NCBI RefSeq assembly: GCF_042682915.1
Contig: NZ_JBHUIW010000021.1
Location: 50,303 to 114,302, forward strand
DNA from: Rhodoplanes azumiensis
GTDB taxonomy: Bacteria > Pseudomonadota > Alphaproteobacteria > Rhizobiales > Xanthobacteraceae
Reading direction: 5' to 3'
DNA: 64,000 bases
Shown: piece after piece, positions 27,131 to 35,361 of the stretch
Layout: the number at the start of each line of letters is the position of its first letter
How positions within the stretch are numbered: the stretch's first letter is position 1
Position numbers and translations under genes: made by a program
Notes under the pieces: generated by a model
Seen by the model: only the letters and a program-made list of their open reading frames with translations
Database searches by the model: none
What the model was told of the DNA's origin: nothing

Positions 27131-28501
27131 TCAAGCCCGGCCGGGAGCCGCCTCCACGTCGTCCGGCTCGGGCTCCTGGTCGGCCGAGCCCCACAGGGTC
27201 TCGGCCGGGTGCTCGAACTCCTCGCGGCTCCAGCGGATGCGGACGATCGCGCCGCGCTGCGGAAACCGCCGGTTCTGCAGGGTCAGGCGACCGCCGGAGC
27301 GTTCCAGCAGGGTCTTGGCGATGAAGAAGCCGAGCCCGAGCCCGGGCGAGTCCTCGCCCTTGCGGCGGCCGCGACGACTCGTCACGTAGGGCTTGCCGAG
27401 CCGGTCCATGATCTCGGGCGGAAAGCCCGGCCCGTCGTCGGAGATCATGATCCACACCGAGTCGGCGTTCCACGACACCGCGACCTCGACGCGCTCGCGG
27501 GCGAAGTCGGCGGCGTTCTCGACCAAGTTGCCGAGCCCGTAGAGGATCGCCGGGTTGCGCACCCCGATCGGCTCCGGCCCGCCCTCGGACGGCATCACCA
27601 CGTCGATCGCCGCCTCGCCGGTGCGGTGCGGCGCCACCACGTCCTCGACCAGGGCCGAGATCGGCATGCGCACGAACATCTCGCCGGGCGCCGGGAACTC
27701 GGAGAGCTTGCCGAGAATCTCGCGGCAGCGCTGCGCCTGCTGGCGCAGGAGCCGGATATCCTCCAGCATCGGCGAGGCGGGGTCGAGCTCGTGCTCGAGC
27801 TCCTTGGCGACCAGCAGGATGGTGGCGAGCGGCGTGCCGAGCTCGTGGGCGGCCGCGGCGGCGAGCCCGTCGAGCTGCGAGAGATGCTGCTCACGCGCCA
27901 ACACCAGCTCGGTCGCCGCCAGCGCCTGGGTGAGCTTGCGCGACTCCTCGGCGATCTGGCCGGCGTAGACGCTGATGTAGCCGATGGCCAGCGCCAGCGC
28001 GAGCCAGACGCCGAACACGTAGATCCACGGCAGCTCGAAGCTGCCGTCGCCCGGCCACGGCAGCGGGAAATAGGCGAACATCAGCACGGTCGCCGAGGCG
28101 ATCGCCAGGAGGCCGAGCAGCAGCGTGAGCCGCGACGGCAGGATGCTGGCCGAGATCAGCACCGGCCCGATGAACAGGAGCGCGAACGGGTTCTGCATCC
28201 CGCCGGTGAGGAACAAGAGGATCGCCAGCTCGGCGATATCGACCCCGAGCAGCAGCGCGACCCCGTTGGCTTCGAGCCGCGCGTCGCCGTGGAAGCGCCA
28301 CAGCAGATAGACGTTGAGCGAGCCGTAGAGCGTCACCACGGCCAGCGCGACCCAGAACAGCGCCTCGCTGACCAGGCTGTCGTGGACGATCAGCACAGCG
28401 GCGAGCTGGCCGAACACCGCGATCCAGCGCAGCCGCACCAGCGTGTCGAGGCGGACCGGCCGGGAGGGCTCGTCGTCGGTCGAGAAAACGGGCGTCGTCA
28501 T
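27131..28501 (-). CDS. actS: redox sensor histidine kinase ActS/RegB/PrrB
   Basis: 456 residues with six membrane segments (about 25-185). The quinone-binding heptad GGMQNPF is at 100-106. The H box AAAHELGTPLATI gives His219, and the redox-active Cys of the RegB family is kept at about 259 (QQAQRCREILGKL). The ATPase domain shows NLVENAADFA, SDDGPGFPPE and GLGLGFFIAKTLL. All landmarks of the redox switch are present, so it should sense oxygen through ubiquinone and Cys oxidation and phosphorylate ActR. Confidence 0.95.
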   Translation of the reverse strand: MTTPVFSTDDEPSRPVRLDTLVRLRWIAVFGQLAAVLIVHDSLVSEALFWVALAVVTLYGSLNVYLLWRFHGDARLEANGVALLLGVDIAELAILLFLTGGMQNPFALLFIGPVLISASILPSRLTLLLGLLAIASATVLMFAYFPLPWPGDGSFELPWIYVFGVWLALALAIGYISVYAGQIAEESRKLTQALAATELVLAREQHLSQLDGLAAAAAHELGTPLATILLVAKELEHELDPASPMLEDIRLLRQQAQRCREILGKLSEFPAPGEMFVRMPISALVEDVVAPHRTGEAAIDVVMPSEGGPEPIGVRNPAILYGLGNLVENAADFARERVEVAVSWNADSVWIMISDDGPGFPPEIMDRLGKPYVTSRRGRRKGEDSPGLGLGFFIAKTLLERSGGRLTLQNRRFPQRGAIVRIRWSREEFEHPAETLWGSADQEPEPDDVEAAPGRA

Positions 28502-28643
28502 GACACCATCGTAGCAGGCCGGCGCGGGTGAGACAGGTGCGCCGCGTCGTAGCAGGCGAGGCGTCGCGGAGGGACCGCGACGCGCCGAGACCGAACAGGC
28601 GAGGTGAACCGAGACGAGACCGGAGCAGGCGCCGAGACGCCGC

Positions 28644-28955
28644 TCAGCTCCGCCGGCCCTGCTGCTCCTGCGTCTTCAGCCAGTCCGAGAGCGTCTCGGT
28701 CGATCTTCGCGCCTTCTTGCCGACCGACGCGACGGTCGATGCGCCGCTCGACGTCTTGCCGCCGGAGGACCGGCTCGCCGCGCCGCTCTTCTTGGCGGCG
28801 CTGCGGGTCGGCGTGGCGGGCGCGTCGGCGCCGTCGCGCGCCAGCCGCAGCGCGCGCAGCCGCTCGGTCTTCTCGCGCAGCGCCTGGGCCTCGCGCTCGT
28901 AGAGCGGCAGCGCCGTCTTGCTGCCGTCCCCACGATCCTTCGGACGGTCGTTCAT
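28644..28955 (-). CDS. small basic hypothetical protein
   Basis: 103 residues. A charged, probably helical N-terminal part (YEREAQALREKTERLRALRL) is followed by a Ser/Lys/Ala-rich low-complexity stretch (SAAKKSGAASRSSGGKTSS) and a C-terminal LSDWLKTQEQQGRRS. It begins 29 bases after the BrnA-like gene on the same strand. I do not recognise a family. The basic, disordered middle would suit nucleic-acid binding, but this is a guess. Confidence 0.6.
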   Translation of the reverse strand: MNDRPKDRGDGSKTALPLYEREAQALREKTERLRALRLARDGADAPATPTRSAAKKSGAASRSSGGKTSSGASTVASVGKKARRSTETLSDWLKTQEQQGRRS

Positions 28956-28984
28956 TTTAATCTCCGGCTTTCGAAATGAGAGGG

Positions 28985-29275
28985 CTAGGGATCGAGCGCC
29001 TTGCGCAGGGCCGCGTTGATGCGGTCCTGCCAGCCGGGGCCGGCCTCGCGGAACCGCTCGAGAATATCCTGGTCGATGCGCAGCGTGACCTGCTCGCGCA
29101 CCGGCGGCAGGCCCGGCGGCCGCACCGGCGCCGCCTCGGCTGGTCCGGGCGGCGGCTTCGCCGTCACCGCCTTGAAGGCCTTCTCGGCCGCGGCTCGCGC
29201 GTCCTGCCCGCGCCGCTGATCCGGTCCGCGCAGCGAGCCTTGCGGGCGGCGTGTCCTGTCGCCGGTCATCGGCAT
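28985..29275 (-). CDS. BrnA-type antitoxin without a BrnT partner
   Basis: 96 residues. The C-terminal half is a ribbon-helix-helix of the BrnA type: REQVTLRIDQDILERFREAG then GWQDRINAALRKALDP. The N-terminal half is Pro/Ala/Arg-rich and would normally contact the BrnT RNase. No BrnT-like frame occurs on either side; downstream is an unrelated small basic protein. It may act as a free-standing repressor. The ATG at 29275 has GAGAGG directly before it; the ATG at 29269 has better spacing and is a possible alternative. Confidence 0.75.
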   Translation of the reverse strand: MPMTGDRTRRPQGSLRGPDQRRGQDARAAAEKAFKAVTAKPPPGPAEAAPVRPPGLPPVREQVTLRIDQDILERFREAGPGWQDRINAALRKALDP

Positions 29276-29599
29276 CCTCTCGGCTCTCCTGGTGGTCCGG
29301 TGGCGGGTGACGAGCAGGCGTTCGTCCGCGCCGTCGCTCGCGCGACGATACGGCGGCAGCGGTGCGACCGCGCCCGGCGGGGCGCGGGATCGACGAACCT
29401 CATCGGTGCGTTCGCGACCGTGCCCGGTCACGAGGACGGGGCGCGGCCGGTACGGCCGAATCATCCTCGCACATCCGGGCGCTGGACTGTAGCGGGTCTC
29501 TGCGGATGGTCGCCGCACCCCACCGGCCGGTGGGGGCGGTCCCGCTCTGCCCACGGCGCCCTTGCACCTGCCGCACACCCCCCTACATTCGCCGGACCC
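29276..29599. other. intergenic region between divergent genes
   Basis: 324 bases of very G+C-rich sequence between the BrnA-like gene and the ABC exporter. I see no gene, no BrnT remnant and no clear promoter. Confidence 0.5.
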
Positions 29600-30412
29600 A
29601 TGACCACAGCCCGCACCCCATCAGCGTCCACCGCGTCAGCGTCCGGCACGCCCGCCGTCGCGGTCGACCGGCTGGTCAAGATCTACAAGGGCGGCACCGC
29701 CGTCGACGGCATCTCGTTTTCGCTGCCGGCCGGCTCGGTGACGGGCCTGCTCGGCGGCAACGGCGCCGGCAAGACGACCACGATCGCGATGATCATGGGG
29801 CTGGTGATGCCGACCTCCGGCACCGTGCGGGTGCTCGGCGCCGAGATGCCGCGCCAACGCTACCGCGTGCTCGAGCGCATGAACTTCGAGAGCCCCTATG
29901 TGGAGATGCCGCTGCGCCTGACGGTGCGCCAGAACCTCACCGTGTTCGGCAAGCTCTACGGGGTCGCGGATCTCGACGTCGTGATCGCGCGCCTCGCCGC
30001 CGATCTCGATCTCGTCGATCTGCTCGACCGCCCGACCGGCAAGCTCTCGGCCGGCCAGAAGACCCGGGTCGCGCTCGCCAAGGCGTTGGTCAACGCGCCC
30101 GAGCTCCTTCTGCTCGACGAGCCGACCGCCTCGCTCGATCCCGACACGGCCGACTGGATCCGCGGCCGGCTGGAGCAGTACCGCGAGCGCCGCGGCGCCA
30201 CCATCCTGCTCGCCTCCCACAACATGGGCGAGGTCGAGCGGCTGTGCGACCGCGTCATCATCATGAAGCGCGGCCGGATCGAGGACGACGGCACGCCGGC
30301 CGCGCTGCTCGCCCGCTACGGACGCAGCAACCTGGAAGAGGTCTTCCTCGACGTCGCGCGCGGGCGCGGGGAGCCGCAGGAGGGCGACGCGGCCCGGGAG
30401 GCGGCGCAATGA
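29600..30412 (+). CDS. ABC exporter ATP-binding protein
   Basis: 270 residues. Walker A GGNGAGKTTT, signature LSAGQKTR, Walker B LLLLDEPTASLD and the switch His in ASHNMGEVE are all present. The sequence is of the drug/polysaccharide ABC-2 export type (DrrA/CcmA/NodI-like). The 27-residue Ser/Thr/Ala-rich N terminus is unusual and probably flexible. The gene overlaps the permease gene by 4 bases (ATGA). The exported compound is unknown. Confidence 0.92.
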   Translation: MTTARTPSASTASASGTPAVAVDRLVKIYKGGTAVDGISFSLPAGSVTGLLGGNGAGKTTTIAMIMGLVMPTSGTVRVLGAEMPRQRYRVLERMNFESPYVEMPLRLTVRQNLTVFGKLYGVADLDVVIARLAADLDLVDLLDRPTGKLSAGQKTRVALAKALVNAPELLLLDEPTASLDPDTADWIRGRLEQYRERRGATILLASHNMGEVERLCDRVIIMKRGRIEDDGTPAALLARYGRSNLEEVFLDVARGRGEPQEGDAAREAAQ

Positions 30413-31239
30413 GCGGCGTCATGCGCAGCGGAAGCGGCGAGTGGGAGATCTCGGGCCGACGCATCGCCGCACTGGTCGAGCGCTACTGGTACCTGCTGCG
30501 CTCGTCGTGGCCGCGGCTCCTCGACCTCGTCTACTGGCCGGCCGTGCAGATGCTGATGTGGGGCTTCCTGCAGACCTACGTGTCGCAGAGCGACGGCTTC
30601 TTCGCGCGCGCCGGCGGCACCTTCATCGGCGCCGTTCTGCTGTGGGACATCCTGTTCCGCGGCCAGCTCGGCTTCTCGGTGTCGTTCTTGGAGGAAATGT
30701 GGTCGCGCAACCTCGCCAACCTGATGATGAGCCCGCTACGGCCGATCGAGTTCGTGATCGCGCTGATGATCATGAGCCTCGTGCGCCTCTCGATCGGGCT
30801 CGTCCCCGTGACGTTCCTCGCGATCGCGTTCTTCGGCTTCAACCTGTGGGGTCTCGGGCTCGCGCTCGCGGCGTTCTTCGTCAATCTGATGCTGACCAGC
30901 TGGGCGGTCGGGATCTTCGTCTCGGGCATCCTGCTGCGCAACGGGCTCGGCGCCGAGAACCTCGCCTGGACCATCATGTTCCTGATGCTGCCGCTGGCCT
31001 GCGTCTACTATCCGGTGGCGGTGCTGCCCTCGTGGCTGCAGGCGATCGCCTGGATGCTGCCGCCGACCTCCGTGTTCGAAGGGATGCGGGCGCTGATGAT
31101 CGACCACGTCTTCCGGGCCGACCTGATGCTGTGGGCGCTCGGCCTCAACGTGGTGCTGTTCGCCGCCGGGACGGTCGGGTTTCTGGCGCTGCTGAACAGC
31201 GCGCGCCGCCAAGGTTCGCTGCTGCAGACTGGCGAATGA
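30409..31239 (+). CDS. ABC-2 type exporter permease
   Basis: 276 residues with six membrane segments, typical of ABC-2 permeases. The N-terminal connecting helix reads ALVERYWYLLRSSWPRLLDLVYWP. The central FLEEMWSRNLANLMMSPLRP matches the conserved ABC-2 region, and LPSWLQAIAWMLPPTSVFEG is the typical loop before the last segment. It pairs with the overlapping ATPase gene; two copies of each would form the exporter. Confidence 0.92.
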   Translation: MSGVMRSGSGEWEISGRRIAALVERYWYLLRSSWPRLLDLVYWPAVQMLMWGFLQTYVSQSDGFFARAGGTFIGAVLLWDILFRGQLGFSVSFLEEMWSRNLANLMMSPLRPIEFVIALMIMSLVRLSIGLVPVTFLAIAFFGFNLWGLGLALAAFFVNLMLTSWAVGIFVSGILLRNGLGAENLAWTIMFLMLPLACVYYPVAVLPSWLQAIAWMLPPTSVFEGMRALMIDHVFRADLMLWALGLNVVLFAAGTVGFLALLNSARRQGSLLQTGE

Positions 31240-31340
31240 CGGTTCACTGTTTGCGTGCAGAACGCCCGGACTTCGCGGAAAAATGATGTACGATAAAAAC
31301 GTCTGCGAAATTTTTTGTCCTTTTCGGCCCGGAAACTGAA

Positions 31341-31383
31341 ATTTGACGTTGCGCAATGCTGCGGCGCACGGCAGCATTGATCA
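31341..31383 (+). promoter_or_regulatory. candidate promoter with inverted repeat before the PHA depolymerase
   Basis: A TTGACG hexamer near 31342 is followed within 20 bases by an inverted repeat AATGCTGC-N8-GCAGCATT, then TTGATCAAAC. The region is AT-richer than its surroundings. PhaR regulators of related bacteria bind CTGC/GCAG-type repeats near PHA genes, so this could be a PhaR-like operator. No -10 can be named with confidence. Confidence 0.4.
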
Positions 31384-31446
31384 AACATAAATTCCTGCAT
31401 CCAAGCGCGCACGCCGACCTTCCGGCGCGCGAAAGGGAGCTACACC

Positions 31447-32745
31447 ATGACCATCCGGGACGTCGACCACATGCCGCCGCCGCCGTCGATGGAGGGCTTC
31501 AGCATCGGCCTCTCGTCGCCGCTGTACTGGTTCTACGAGATGACGCATGTGGCCCTCAACCCGTCGCGGGCGCTGGCGCACGCCACCCATGCGTTCTTCA
31601 AGAGCCCGAGCAACCCGGTGTCGTCGACGACGATCGGCAAGTCGATCTCGGCCGCCTGCGAGATGTTCGAGCGCGCCACCCGGCGCTACGCCCAGCCGGA
31701 GTGGGACATCGAGCACACCGTGGTGGACGGCCGGCTCGCGCCGGTGTCGATCGAGACCGTGTGGGAGCGTCCGTTCTGCCGGCTCCTGCATTTCGACCGG
31801 CAGGTGTCGATCACCCACAAGCCGGACCCGCGCGTCCTCGTCATCGCGCCGATGTCGGGCCACTATGCCACGCTGCTGCGCGGCACCGTCGAGGCGCTGC
31901 TGCCCGACCACGACGTCTACATCACCGACTGGATCGACGCCCGCATGGTGCCGATGAGCGAGGGGCGCTTCGACCTCGACGACTACATCGACTACATCAT
32001 CGGCATGCTGCGGCTGCTCGGCAGCGACACGCATGTGCTGGCCGTCTGCCAGCCCGGCGTGCCGGCGCTGTGCGCCATCTCGGTGATGGAGGCGAACGAG
32101 GAGGCGCATGTCCCCGAGTCGCTTCTGCTGATGGGCAGCCCGATCGACACCCGCATCAACCCGACGCAGGTCAACCAGGTCGCCGAGAAGCGCGGCATCG
32201 ACTGGTTCCGCCGCAACGTCATCACCAAGGTGCCGTTCCCGAACCCCGGCTTCATGCGCGACGTGTATCCGGGCTTCCTGCAGCTCAACGGCTTCATGTC
32301 GATGAATCTCGACCGCCATCTCGAGGCGCACTCGAAGCTGTTCCAGCATCTCGTCGAGGGCGACGGCGACTCGGCCGCGGCGCATCGCAAGTTCTACGAC
32401 GAGTACCTGGCCGTGATGGACCTCACCGCCGAGTTCTATCTGCAGACCGTCGACAGCGTGTTCATCCGCCAGCTGCTGCCGAAGGGCGAGTTCATCCACC
32501 GCGGCATCCGGGTCGACCCGAGCAAGGTCAAGCGCGTCGCGCTGATGACCATGGAGGGCGAGCAGGACGACATCACCGGGCTCGGCCAGACCCAGGCGGC
32601 TCACACGCTTTGTTCCAACATCCCGGAGGAGAAGCGCCTCCACTACGTGCAGCCCGGTGTCGGCCACTACGGGGTGTTCAACGGCTCGCGCTTCCGCAAT
32701 GAGATCCTTCCCCGGATGGCGGCCTTCATCCGGGCGAACGACTGA
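31447..32745 (+). CDS. phaZ: intracellular polyhydroxyalkanoate depolymerase
   Basis: 432 residues, the usual length of intracellular PhaZ. It breaks stored poly(3-hydroxybutyrate) into monomers. The nucleophile box is VLAVCQPGVPAL, with Cys201 in place of the Ser of true lipases, as in PhaZ1 of Cupriavidus. Start motifs SPLYWFYEMTHVALNPSRAL and the C-terminal GVGHYGVFNGSRF (likely catalytic His) agree with the family. GGGAGC precedes the ATG. No PHA synthase or phasin is next to it. Confidence 0.94.
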   Translation: MTIRDVDHMPPPPSMEGFSIGLSSPLYWFYEMTHVALNPSRALAHATHAFFKSPSNPVSSTTIGKSISAACEMFERATRRYAQPEWDIEHTVVDGRLAPVSIETVWERPFCRLLHFDRQVSITHKPDPRVLVIAPMSGHYATLLRGTVEALLPDHDVYITDWIDARMVPMSEGRFDLDDYIDYIIGMLRLLGSDTHVLAVCQPGVPALCAISVMEANEEAHVPESLLLMGSPIDTRINPTQVNQVAEKRGIDWFRRNVITKVPFPNPGFMRDVYPGFLQLNGFMSMNLDRHLEAHSKLFQHLVEGDGDSAAAHRKFYDEYLAVMDLTAEFYLQTVDSVFIRQLLPKGEFIHRGIRVDPSKVKRVALMTMEGEQDDITGLGQTQAAHTLCSNIPEEKRLHYVQPGVGHYGVFNGSRFRNEILPRMAAFIRAND

Positions 32746-32752
32746 TGCTGTC

Positions 32753-32779
32753 GCGCCGCGCCCCTCGCAGGCGCGGCGC
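32753..32779 (+). terminator. hairpin terminator after phaZ
   Basis: Perfect 10-base inverted repeat GCGCCGCGCC / GGCGCGGCGC with a 7-base loop, starting 8 bases past the phaZ stop. No T run follows. Confidence 0.55.
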
Positions 32780-33121
32780 CGCAGGCAGTCCAAGTCATTG
32801 AAAACACGAGCCTGACGGCCAGATGCGCCGATCGTTCCGGCGGGCCGCCTAGACACGGGCGGCCGCGATTTGCAACGGGCTCCGACCGATTTCGAGGGGC
32901 CGCCGCAACATCCTCTTTCCACAGCACAAATTCGAACGGTCTCGAGTCCGGGTCAGCCGCGAAGAACGGACTCGCGATTCATTCCTTTTCACCCCACATC
33001 TGGCCCGCCTCACGCCTCGTCTCACAAGATTTGGCGGCTCGAAAACGTCCTTCGCGAGGGGGCTTCAAGCCGCCCCGAATATGGCAGACTGCGGCGCGGG
33101 GACGGGGTGGATTCGACGACA
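32780..33121. other. intergenic region after phaZ
   Basis: About 340 bases with moderate AT content around 32795-33030. An open frame continues upstream of the YgjP-like gene through this region, but it has no conserved features and its composition is not gene-like. No repeat or RNA structure is recognised. Confidence 0.4.
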
Positions 33122-33913
33122 ATGACCCTGCGCGCCATGCTCTATCGACGCCCGAGCGAGCCGCACGCCATCGAGGTGGTGTTCGAGCGCTCGGTCTATC
33201 TGGTCCGGCTGCGCCGGCACCGGCAGGCGCGCCGCTATACGCTGCGCATCCAGGCGGCGACCCGCGAGGTCGTGCTCACCATGCCGCCGCACGGCTCCAT
33301 CCGCGAGGCGCGCGACTTCGCCGAGCGCCACGGCGGCTGGATCGCGGCCCGCATGGGCCGGCTGCCGAAGCCGGCGCCGTTCGCGCCCGGCACCGTGCTG
33401 CCGCTGCGCGGCACGCTGCACCGCATCGTCCATCGCCGCGGCGTCCGCGGCACCGTGTGGACCGAGACCGACGAGTCCGGCGACAAGCTCCTGTGCGTCG
33501 CCGGCGAGGCCGAGCATCTGGAGCGCCGCGTCACCGACTTCCTGCGCCGCGAGGCGAAGCGCGACGCCGAGGCGGCGGCCCGCGCCTATGCCGAGCGGCT
33601 CGGTCTCAAGATCAAGCGCATCACCATTCGGGATCAGACCAGCCGGTGGGGCTCGTGCTCCACGACGGGGGCGCTGTCGTTCTCGTGGCGGCTGGTGCTG
33701 GCGCCGCGCTACGTGCTCGACTACCTGGCCGCCCACGAGGTCGCGCATCTCGTCGAGATGAACCACTCGCCGCGCTTCTGGCGGCTGCTCGACCGGCTGT
33801 GCCCCGACATGCGCCGCGCCAAGGTGTGGCTCGAGGTGCATGGCGGCGACCTCCACCGCTACGGTGCCGGCCCGGACGAGCCGATCGCCCGGCGCCGGCC
33901 GCCGACGGCGTAA
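33122..33913 (+). CDS. YgjP-like / DUF45 metallopeptidase
   Basis: 263 residues. The C-terminal zinc site reads YLAAHEVAHLVEMNHSPRFW: His205, Glu206 and His209 of HExxH, with His215 as the likely third ligand. RDQTSRWGSCSTTGALSFSW, just before it, is the second hallmark of the family (SprT/WSS1-like). Related proteins act in nucleic-acid-linked or general proteolysis, with no defined role. The ATG at 33122 was chosen because the family begins near MTLRAMLYRR; upstream in-frame sequence is not conserved-looking. Confidence 0.87.
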   Translation: MTLRAMLYRRPSEPHAIEVVFERSVYLVRLRRHRQARRYTLRIQAATREVVLTMPPHGSIREARDFAERHGGWIAARMGRLPKPAPFAPGTVLPLRGTLHRIVHRRGVRGTVWTETDESGDKLLCVAGEAEHLERRVTDFLRREAKRDAEAAARAYAERLGLKIKRITIRDQTSRWGSCSTTGALSFSWRLVLAPRYVLDYLAAHEVAHLVEMNHSPRFWRLLDRLCPDMRRAKVWLEVHGGDLHRYGAGPDEPIARRRPPTA

Positions 33914-33936
33914 GCTCCCGAAACAGGAGTCTCCCC

Positions 33937-34027
33937 CGTCATGGCCGGGCTTGTCCCGGCCATCCACGATCGCGGCCGCGGCGACACCTCCAGGACGTGG
34001 ATCGCCGCGACGCGCGCGGCCTTGACG
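33937..34027. repeat. paired palindromic intergenic repeat, family A, copy 4
   Basis: Left module (33937-33968) is intact with the GGCCGGGCTTGTCCCGGCC palindrome. The right inverted module (33996-34027) is degenerate. The two are separated by 27 bases. Located between the YgjP-like gene and the MFS exporter. Confidence 0.78.
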
Positions 34028-34155
34028 CCGAGGGTGCAGCCCGCCTCGACAGCGCGCGGTCGCACGCGCTACATGCCGGGCCGGCATTTTGACCGGCCCA
34101 CCGCAGGCGCGACGCGCGTCCCGCGCCGCCCGCCCACCGGATCCTCGACAGAAAA

Positions 34156-35361
34156 ATGCTTCGCCCCGACACCTTCGCGCTGACGGCCCTGCTCGCGCTG
34201 ATGACCGCGCTCGGCCCGCTCGCCATGGATCTCTACCTGCCCTCCTTCCCGGAGATCGGGCGGACGCTTCACGCGTCGCCGTCGCAGGTGCAGCTCACGA
34301 TCTCGTTCTACATGCTGGGCTTCGCGGTCGGGCAGTTGTTCTTCGGGCCGATCTCGGACCGCTTCGGGCGCAAGCCGGTGCTGTCCTTCTCGCTCGTGGT
34401 GTTCTGCCTCGGCACGCTCGCCTGCGCGGTGGCACCGTCGATCGCGGCGCTGATCGCCGCCCGCGTGCTGCAAGGTGCGGGTGCGGCCGGCGTCATCGTG
34501 CTGGCCCGCACCGTGGTGCGCGACCTCTACGACGGCGCCCGTGCGGCGCGCGAGATGGCCCTGATGGGCGCCATCATGGGAATCGCGCCGATCCTCGCGC
34601 CGGTGGTCGGCGGCGTGCTGGAGGAGTGGCTCGGGTGGCGGTCGGGCTTCGTGCTGATCCTGGTCGCCGGCCTCGCCGCCATGGTTGTGGTGCGCCGGCT
34701 GCTGCCCGAGACCGTGCCGCCGTCGCGCGACGACGCCAAGCTCGTCCAGGGCTCGCTCGAGTCCTTCGGCATCGTGATGCGCAACAAGGCGTTCCTGGCC
34801 TATCTCGGGATCGTCACGGCGAGCTTCTCGGGCCTGTTCGCCTACATCTCCGGCTCGCCCTTCGTGATGCAGAGCGTCTACGGCCTGTCGCCGACCGGCT
34901 TCGGCCTGTTCTACGGCGTCACCTCGCTCGGCTTCATCTCGGGCGCGCTGACCGCCGCCCACGTCGTGATGCGGATCGGCTTCGACCGCACCATCGGGAT
35001 CGGTGCCGTCGGCGTGCTGGTCGGCGGGATCGGCACGCTGGTCGCGGTCGGCGTCGCGCCGACCTCGATGACGGCGCTCGCGGCCGCGCTCGCCGTGTTC
35101 CTGTTCGGCTTCGGGCTCGCCATGCCGCAGGCCCAGGCCGGCACGCTGCAGCCGTTTCCGGACCGCGCCGGCGCCGCCTCCTCGCTGGTCGGCTGCGTGC
35201 AGCAGACGGTCGGTGCCGCCGTCGGCGCCATCGTCGGCCTCGCACTGAACACGACCGCCTGGCCGATGGTGATCGCCATCGCGGCGACCGGCGTGATCAC
35301 GTTCGTGATCTGGATCACGACCCGCCAGGTGCGCGCGAGCGCGCACCGACGCTCGTCCTGA
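34156..35361 (+). CDS. Bcr/CflA family drug-resistance MFS transporter
   Basis: 401 residues with 12 membrane segments. The start ALLALMTALGPLAMDLYLPS is the Bcr/CflA signature. The MFS loop 2-3 motif reads GPISDRFGRKPVL, and motif C-like glycines are in MGIAPILAPVVGGVL. It would export drugs or metabolites (for example bicyclomycin, chloramphenicol or sulphur compounds) in exchange for protons. Its TGA abuts the convergent PBP1A stop with no bases between (TGATCA). Confidence 0.93.
   Translation: MLRPDTFALTALLALMTALGPLAMDLYLPSFPEIGRTLHASPSQVQLTISFYMLGFAVGQLFFGPISDRFGRKPVLSFSLVVFCLGTLACAVAPSIAALIAARVLQGAGAAGVIVLARTVVRDLYDGARAAREMALMGAIMGIAPILAPVVGGVLEEWLGWRSGFVLILVAGLAAMVVVRRLLPETVPPSRDDAKLVQGSLESFGIVMRNKAFLAYLGIVTASFSGLFAYISGSPFVMQSVYGLSPTGFGLFYGVTSLGFISGALTAAHVVMRIGFDRTIGIGAVGVLVGGIGTLVAVGVAPTSMTALAAALAVFLFGFGLAMPQAQAGTLQPFPDRAGAASSLVGCVQQTVGAAVGAIVGLALNTTAWPMVIAIAATGVITFVIWITTRQVRASAHRRSS

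Noticed and set aside
29276..29599. A BrnT toxin next to the BrnA-like gene
   Set aside because: No frame shows the BrnT pattern (WDpxKaxxNxxKHGvxFexA) on either strand.
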